NCBI RefSeq assembly: GCF_014360585.1
Contig: NZ_JACIXG010000006.1
Coordinates: 55,426 to 119,425 of the forward strand
Direction: 5' to 3'
Source: Nocardioides sp.
Lineage (GTDB): Bacteria > Actinomycetota > Actinomycetes > Propionibacteriales > Nocardioidaceae
DNA: 64,000 bases
Shown: positions 59,712 to 64,000 of the stretch, piece by piece
Position numbering within the stretch: position 1 is the first letter of the stretch
Layout of the letters: each line of letters opens with the position of its first letter
Made by a program: the position numbers and the translations under genes
Notes under the pieces: model-generated
Databases searched by the model: none
The model's input: only the letters and a program-made list of their open reading frames with translations
Told to the model about the DNA's origin: nothing

Positions 59712-61150
59712 AGGATCTCGCCAGGAGCGTAGGCGGCGGCCTCGGGGTAGCGGGCCGTGACGGCCTCCACGCGGCGTACGACCTCCTGCACCTGCGCGAC
59801 GGCGGCACCGGTGAACTCGATCGGCGCCGCGACCAGCGAGGTGATCTGCTCCTGGGTCAGCCCGAGGCGAGCGTCGGCGCCGAGCTTGGCGAAGACGTCG
59901 TTCTCGACCTGCCCCTTGCGCATCGACAGCGCGGTGCCGACGGCGGCCTCCTTGATCGCCTCGTGCGCCTCCTCGCGCCCGACGCCGTTGCGGACGGCGG
60001 CCATCAGCACCTTGGTGGTCGCCAGGAACGGCAGGTAGCGGTCGAGCTCGCGCTGGATCACGGCAGGGAAGGCACCGAACTCGTCGAGCACCGTCAGGAA
60101 GGTCTGGAAGAGACCGTCGGCGGCGAAGAACGCGTCCGGGAGCGCGACGCGGCGCACGACCGAGTCGGAGACGTCGCCCTCGTTCCACTGGTCGCCGGCC
60201 AGCTCGGAGATCATCGAGAGGTAGCCGCGCAGCACGACCGAGAGGCCGTTGACCCGCTCGGTGGAGCGCGAGTTCATCTTGTGGGGCATCGCCGACGAGC
60301 CGACCTGGCCCTCCTTGAAGCCCTCGGTGACCAGCTCGTTGCCGGCCATCAGCCGGATCGTGGTCGACAGGTTGGAGGGGCCGGAGACCAGCTGGACCAG
60401 CGCCGAGACCGCATCGAAGTCGAGGGAGCGCGGGTAGACCTGGCCGACCGAGGTGAAGACGTTGTCGAAGCCGAGGTGGGCCGCGACCCGCTCCTCCAGG
60501 ACGGCGAGCTTCGAGGCATCGCCGTCGAGCAGGTCGAGCATGTCCTGAGCCGTGCCCATCGGGCCCTTGATCCCGCGCAGCGGGTAGCGGGCGATGAGCT
60601 CCTCGACCCGCTGGAGGCCGACGAGCATCTCGTCGGCGACGGTCGCGAACCGCTTGCCGAGCGTCGTCGCCTGGGCAGCGACATTGTGCGACCGGCCGGC
60701 CATGACGGTGGTCTCGTGCTCGCTGGCCAGCCGGCCAAGGCGCGCCAGCGTCGCGACGGCACGGTCGCGGATCAGCTTCAGCGAGGAGAGCACCTGGAGC
60801 TGCTCGACGTTCTCGGTCAGGTCCCGCGACGTCATGCCCTTGTGGATGTGCTCGTGACCGGCCAGCGCGGCGAACTCTTCGATCCGCGCCTTCACGTCGT
60901 GACGCGTCACCCGCTCACGGGCCGCGATCGAGTCGAGGTCGACACCGGCCTCGCCCTGGGCGACGACCTTCTCGTACGCCTCCACGACCCCGTCGGGGAC
61001 CTCGATGCCGAGATCCTTCTGGGCCTTGAGCACCGCGATCCAGAGCTGTCGCTCGAGCACGATCTTGTGCTCAGGGCTCCAGATCCCGGCGAGGTCGGCG
61101 GCCGCATAGCGGTTGGCGAGAACGTTGGGCACGACAGTCACGGCGAACAT
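59708..61150 (-). CDS. purB: Adenylosuccinate lyase
   Basis: PurB splits SAICAR and adenylosuccinate, releasing fumarate, and serves both IMP and AMP synthesis. The protein (480 aa) has the fumarase/lyase signature GSSAMPHKMNSRSTERV, in which the Ser acts as a base, plus the HIHKGMTSRDLTEN and AGRSHNVAAQ segments. ATG 61150 is used; GTG codons at 61141 and 61132 are also possible. A NUDIX gene is coupled to its 3' end. Confidence 0.94.
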   Translation of the reverse strand: MFAVTVVPNVLANRYAAADLAGIWSPEHKIVLERQLWIAVLKAQKDLGIEVPDGVVEAYEKVVAQGEAGVDLDSIAARERVTRHDVKARIEEFAALAGHEHIHKGMTSRDLTENVEQLQVLSSLKLIRDRAVATLARLGRLASEHETTVMAGRSHNVAAQATTLGKRFATVADEMLVGLQRVEELIARYPLRGIKGPMGTAQDMLDLLDGDASKLAVLEERVAAHLGFDNVFTSVGQVYPRSLDFDAVSALVQLVSGPSNLSTTIRLMAGNELVTEGFKEGQVGSSAMPHKMNSRSTERVNGLSVVLRGYLSMISELAGDQWNEGDVSDSVVRRVALPDAFFAADGLFQTFLTVLDEFGAFPAVIQRELDRYLPFLATTKVLMAAVRNGVGREEAHEAIKEAAVGTALSMRKGQVENDVFAKLGADARLGLTQEQITSLVAAPIEFTGAAVAQVQEVVRRVEAVTARYPEAAAYAPGEIL

Positions 61151-61176
61151 TCTCCCATGTTCGATGCCCACCCCAC

Positions 61177-61182
61177 TAACGT
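61177..61182 (+). promoter_or_regulatory. -10 element of leaderless promoter
   Basis: TAACGT lies exactly 6 nt before ATG 61189, within the divergent purB/DUF4032 interval. Confidence 0.5.
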
Positions 61183-61188
61183 GGCGGT

Positions 61189-62403
61189 ATGGCTCTGCAG
61201 ATCCTCGCCAGGCGGCCCGACCCGGCGATCTACACCCTCCCCTGGTCTCAGGCCCTGGAGGACTGGCCAGACGATGTCGTGGTGCCGCTGACGCGTGGCC
61301 TGAGCCGCCATGTCGTACGCATCGTGCGCGTGCGCAACCACCTCTACGCCGTCAAGGAGACCCAGGCCGACATCGCGCGACGCGAGTACGACATGCTGCG
61401 CGAGCTGCAGCGCCTCGGTCTACCGACGGTGGTCGCCAAGAGCGTCGTCACCGGTCGCACGGACCACGACGGCAACGAGCTCCGCGCCGCGCTGATGACC
61501 GAGCACCTCACCTACTCGCTCCCCTACCGCGCGCTGTTCGAGCGGGGCATGGCCGCCGACCGGCTCCCCAGCCTGATCGATGCCCTCGTGGTCCTGCTCG
61601 TCCGCCTCCACCTGGCCGGCTTCTACTGGGGCGACGTGTCCCTGTCGAACGTCCTCTTCGTCCGCGACGCGGCCGGGTTCGCCGCCTACCTGGTCGACGC
61701 CGAGACCGGGGAGCTGAAGGCCGAGCTCTCTGACCGGCTGCGCGAGTACGACATCGAGGTCGCCTGCCAGAACATCTTCGGCGAGCTGCTCGACCTGCAG
61801 GCGAGCGAAGCGCTGCCGGAGGCCTTCCCGATCGACGCGATCGTCGAGCGGCTGCAGAGCCGCTACGACGTGCTCTGGCGCGAGCTCACCGAGGAGCAGG
61901 TCTTCTCCGCCGAGGAGATGTGGCACATCGAGCAGCGCATCGAGCGCCTCCACGACCTCGGCTTCGACGTCGAGGAGCTCGACATCACCGCCAGCGAGGA
62001 CGGCGACACCGTGGCCCTCCGCCCGCGGGTGGTCGAGCTCGGCCACCACCGTCGCGAGCTGCGTACGCTGACCGGGCTGGACGTCCAGGACGCCCAGGCG
62101 AGGCGGATCCTCAACGACATCTCCGCCTTCCGCGCCACCCGCGAGATCGGCGACCTGCCGATCGAGGTCGCCGCCGGCCGCTGGCTGCGCGAGGTCTACG
62201 AGCCCATCGTCGCGATGCGTCCGTCCGGCGCCACCGCCAAGCTCACCCCGGCGCAGATGTTCCACGAGATCCTCGAGCACCGCTGGGTGCTCTCCCAGTT
62301 CGCGGGCGAGTGGGTCAAGCTCATCAACGCCGCCGAGTCCTACTACGAGGACGTCCTCCACAGCCGCCCCGACGAGGCCGTCACCCCGCCCGCCGCGGAA
62401 TGA
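61189..62403 (+). CDS. DUF4032 kinase-like protein
   Basis: This 404-aa protein has a protein-kinase-like core: Lys56 in YAVKE, the catalytic motif WGDVSLSNVLF with Asp149 and Asn154, and a metal-binding Asp170 in LVDAETGE. The C-terminal half (about residues 230-400) is a DUF4032 extension with long helices. The fold resembles small-molecule and lipopolysaccharide kinases; the substrate is unknown. TAACGT 6 nt upstream and no ribosome site suggest leaderless expression. Confidence 0.78.
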   Translation: MALQILARRPDPAIYTLPWSQALEDWPDDVVVPLTRGLSRHVVRIVRVRNHLYAVKETQADIARREYDMLRELQRLGLPTVVAKSVVTGRTDHDGNELRAALMTEHLTYSLPYRALFERGMAADRLPSLIDALVVLLVRLHLAGFYWGDVSLSNVLFVRDAAGFAAYLVDAETGELKAELSDRLREYDIEVACQNIFGELLDLQASEALPEAFPIDAIVERLQSRYDVLWRELTEEQVFSAEEMWHIEQRIERLHDLGFDVEELDITASEDGDTVALRPRVVELGHHRRELRTLTGLDVQDAQARRILNDISAFRATREIGDLPIEVAAGRWLREVYEPIVAMRPSGATAKLTPAQMFHEILEHRWVLSQFAGEWVKLINAAESYYEDVLHSRPDEAVTPPAAE

Positions 62404-62416
62404 GCGCCGGGTTGCA

Positions 62417-62422
62417 TAAGGT
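62417..62422 (+). promoter_or_regulatory. -10 element for purD
   Basis: TAAGGT lies exactly 6 nt before GTG 62429, giving a leaderless purD transcript separate from the upstream gene. Confidence 0.55.
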
Positions 62423-62428
62423 GGCCCC

Positions 62429-63715
62429 GTGAAGATCCTCGTCGTCGGCACCGGTGGTCGTGAGCACGCGCTCGCTCTGAAGCTCTCCCAAGAGGGGAAC
62501 GAGGTGTACGCCGCACCCGGGAACCCCGGGATCGCGCAGTTCGCCACGCTCCGGGACGTCGACATCATGTCCGGTCCCGCGATCGCCTCGCTGGCGGGCG
62601 AGCTGGGCGTGGACCTGGTCGTCGTCGGGCCCGAGGCGCCGCTGGTGGCCGGGGTCGCCGACGCCGTCCGCGACAGCGGGATCGCCGTCTTCGGGCCGTC
62701 GCAGGCGGCCGCACAGCTCGAGGGATCGAAGGCGTTCTCCAAGGACGTGATGTCGGTCGCCGGCGTCCCGACCGCGGGCTCGCGGGTCGCGACCACCCCC
62801 GAGGAGGCGGCCGCGGCGCTCGACGAGTTCGGCGCTCCGTACGTCGTGAAGGACGACGCTCTGGCCGCCGGTAAGGGCGTGGTGGTGACGCGTGACCGTG
62901 ACGAGGCGCTGGCCCACGCGGCTGCCTGCGAGCGGGTCGTCATCGAGGAGTTCCTCGACGGCCCCGAGGTCTCGCTGTTCGCGATCTGCGACGGCTCCCG
63001 CGCCTATGCCCTGCAGCCGGCGCAGGACTTCAAGCGGATCTTCGACGGCGGCAAGGGCGGCAACACCGGCGGGATGGGTGCCTACTCCCCGCTCCCGTGG
63101 GCGCAGCCGGACCTGGCGGCGGTCGTGCTCGAGACGGTCGTCGAGCCGACGCTCGCCGAGATGACCAAGCGCGGCGCGCCGTTCGTCGGGTGCCTCTACG
63201 TCGGGCTCTCGCTGACCGCCAAGGGCCCGAAGGTGATCGAGTTCAACTGCCGCTTCGGTGACCCCGACGTGCAGCCGGTCCTGGCTCTTCTGGAGTCCTC
63301 CCTCGGCGACCTGCTCCTGGCGGCCGCGACGGGCGCGCTGGACACCGTCCCCGAGCCGACCTTCTCCGACGGCGCCTCGGTGACCGTCGTGCTGGCCTCG
63401 GCCGGCTACCCGGAGTCCTCCTCGAAGGGCGACGTCATCACCGGCGCCGGAAACGCCAACTCGATCAACGACGTGGACGTGATCCACGCCGGCACGGCGA
63501 TCGTGGACGCCTCCACGGCCGAGGAGCCCGACCACCGCCACCTGGTCACCGCGGGCGGCCGCGTGCTGGCGGTCCGCGCCAAGGGCTACGACATCGACGA
63601 CGCGCGCTCGCGGGCCTACGCCGCCGCCGACCTGATCACCTTCGACGGTCTCCAGCGACGCTCCGACATCGCGGCCGAGCCGCTCGGAGTGGTCGAGGGC
63701 GCCTCGCTGCTTTGA
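62429..63715 (+). CDS. purD: Phosphoribosylamine-glycine ligase
   Basis: PurD (428 aa) makes GAR from phosphoribosylamine, glycine and ATP, the step after PurF. It begins KILVVGTGGREHALALKL and has an ATP-grasp domain with VVKDDALAAGKGVVV, FDGGKGGNTGGMGAYSP and the metal-binding segment VIEFNCRFGDPD. GTG 62429 follows the TAAGGT promoter element. It is the only pur gene in the window on the plus strand. Confidence 0.96.
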   Translation: MKILVVGTGGREHALALKLSQEGNEVYAAPGNPGIAQFATLRDVDIMSGPAIASLAGELGVDLVVVGPEAPLVAGVADAVRDSGIAVFGPSQAAAQLEGSKAFSKDVMSVAGVPTAGSRVATTPEEAAAALDEFGAPYVVKDDALAAGKGVVVTRDRDEALAHAAACERVVIEEFLDGPEVSLFAICDGSRAYALQPAQDFKRIFDGGKGGNTGGMGAYSPLPWAQPDLAAVVLETVVEPTLAEMTKRGAPFVGCLYVGLSLTAKGPKVIEFNCRFGDPDVQPVLALLESSLGDLLLAAATGALDTVPEPTFSDGASVTVVLASAGYPESSSKGDVITGAGNANSINDVDVIHAGTAIVDASTAEEPDHRHLVTAGGRVLAVRAKGYDIDDARSRAYAAADLITFDGLQRRSDIAAEPLGVVEGASLL

Positions 63716-63737
63716 GCCCGGGCGTAGTCTCCCGAGC

Positions 63738-64000
63738 ATGACCTGGGTCGTGTTCGGCGTGGCCGTCGTCGTCGTTCTCGGGCTCATCATCGCCGCCTGC
63801 AACAAGGCACTGCGCTCCTCGCGACGCGGCGTGTCCTCCGGGATCGGCGACGGGCTCGGCAGCTTCATCGACGTCTTCGACCCCGGGAACGCGCGCGCCG
63901 CGCGCGAACTGAAGGAGCAGGACAACGTCGGTCATGTCGTTCCCTCGCCCGACGGCGACGACCCGCCCCACGGGGTGGACCTGAAGGTCGGACGGGTCAC
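63738..64000 (+). CDS. Membrane-anchored hypothetical protein, partial at window end
   Basis: The frame starts ATG with TWVVFGVAVVVVLGLIIAA, a single membrane helix followed by a Cys (ACNKAL), then a polar region (SSRRGVSSGIGDGLGSFIDV) that is Asp/Gly-rich towards the edge. No stop is reached by 64000. TAGTCT 7 nt upstream supports the ATG. I recognise no family. Confidence 0.6.
   Translation, partial: MTWVVFGVAVVVVLGLIIAACNKALRSSRRGVSSGIGDGLGSFIDVFDPGNARAARELKEQDNVGHVVPSPDGDDPPHGVDLKVGRV

Overview
This is a high-GC actinobacterial chromosome segment. Gene content and order point to the Nocardioidaceae (Nocardioides-like), but this is inferred from recognised families and not from a species marker. 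Supporting signs are very high third-position GC, GTG starts, many apparently leaderless genes, DUF3073 and DUF4032 proteins, an SCO7613-type membrane protein, and a parA-scpA-scpB-rluB cluster.

Layout. 1-5870: the end of a DUF3516 helicase, a 48-aa basic protein, and a tightly overlapping operon of parA, a small ribbon-helix-helix-like protein, scpA, scpB and rluB. 5909-7364: a threonine-rich leader peptide and attenuator hairpin ahead of a short, editing-domain-less threonyl-tRNA synthetase. 7365-11137: an accessory islet with 29-bp tandem repeats and a DUF222/HNH gene split by an intact 1,499-bp IS256-family element (8-bp target duplication), the whole enclosed by inverted copies of a ~160-bp element. 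11138-13422: a two-component system whose gene junction is built from 18-bp repeats, then divergent tRNA-Glu and tRNA-Phe. 13498-20988: a large membrane protein, a hypothetical protein, DUF3073 and a PhoX-type phosphatase. 21069-23701: purM-purF. 23851-29623: three tandem paralogous GAF-GAF sensor kinases, two of which lack the phospho-acceptor His. 29725-35907: peptidase, AbiEi/DUF559-like gene, sterol-carrier-like protein, secreted peptidoglycan binder, beta-lactamase-fold protein, GNAT and WYL regulator. 36120-49452: an ABC exporter, two DHA2-type MFS pumps with recognisable operators, a CAP-domain protein, two TetR regulators, purL and a DUF1906 protein. 49545-64000: a second DUF1906 paralogue, purQ-purS, a third MFS protein, another AbiEi/DUF559-like gene, an acyl-CoA ligase, purC, an HIT-like protein, MpaB-like, NUDIX, purB, a DUF4032 kinase-like protein and purD.

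How it works together. Eight de novo purine genes (M, F, L, Q, S, C, B, D) lie within 42.6 kb, interrupted by unrelated transporters and regulators. The small-type PurL fits the presence of separate PurQ and PurS.

The most unusual pattern is that all three nuclease-like accessory genes (one DUF222/HNH and two AbiEi-N/DUF559-like) are bracketed by near-identical palindromic repeats. In the two AbiEi cases these are direct copies of a hairpin that also ends the neighbouring gene. The threonine attenuator and the sensor-kinase trio are the other main leads.
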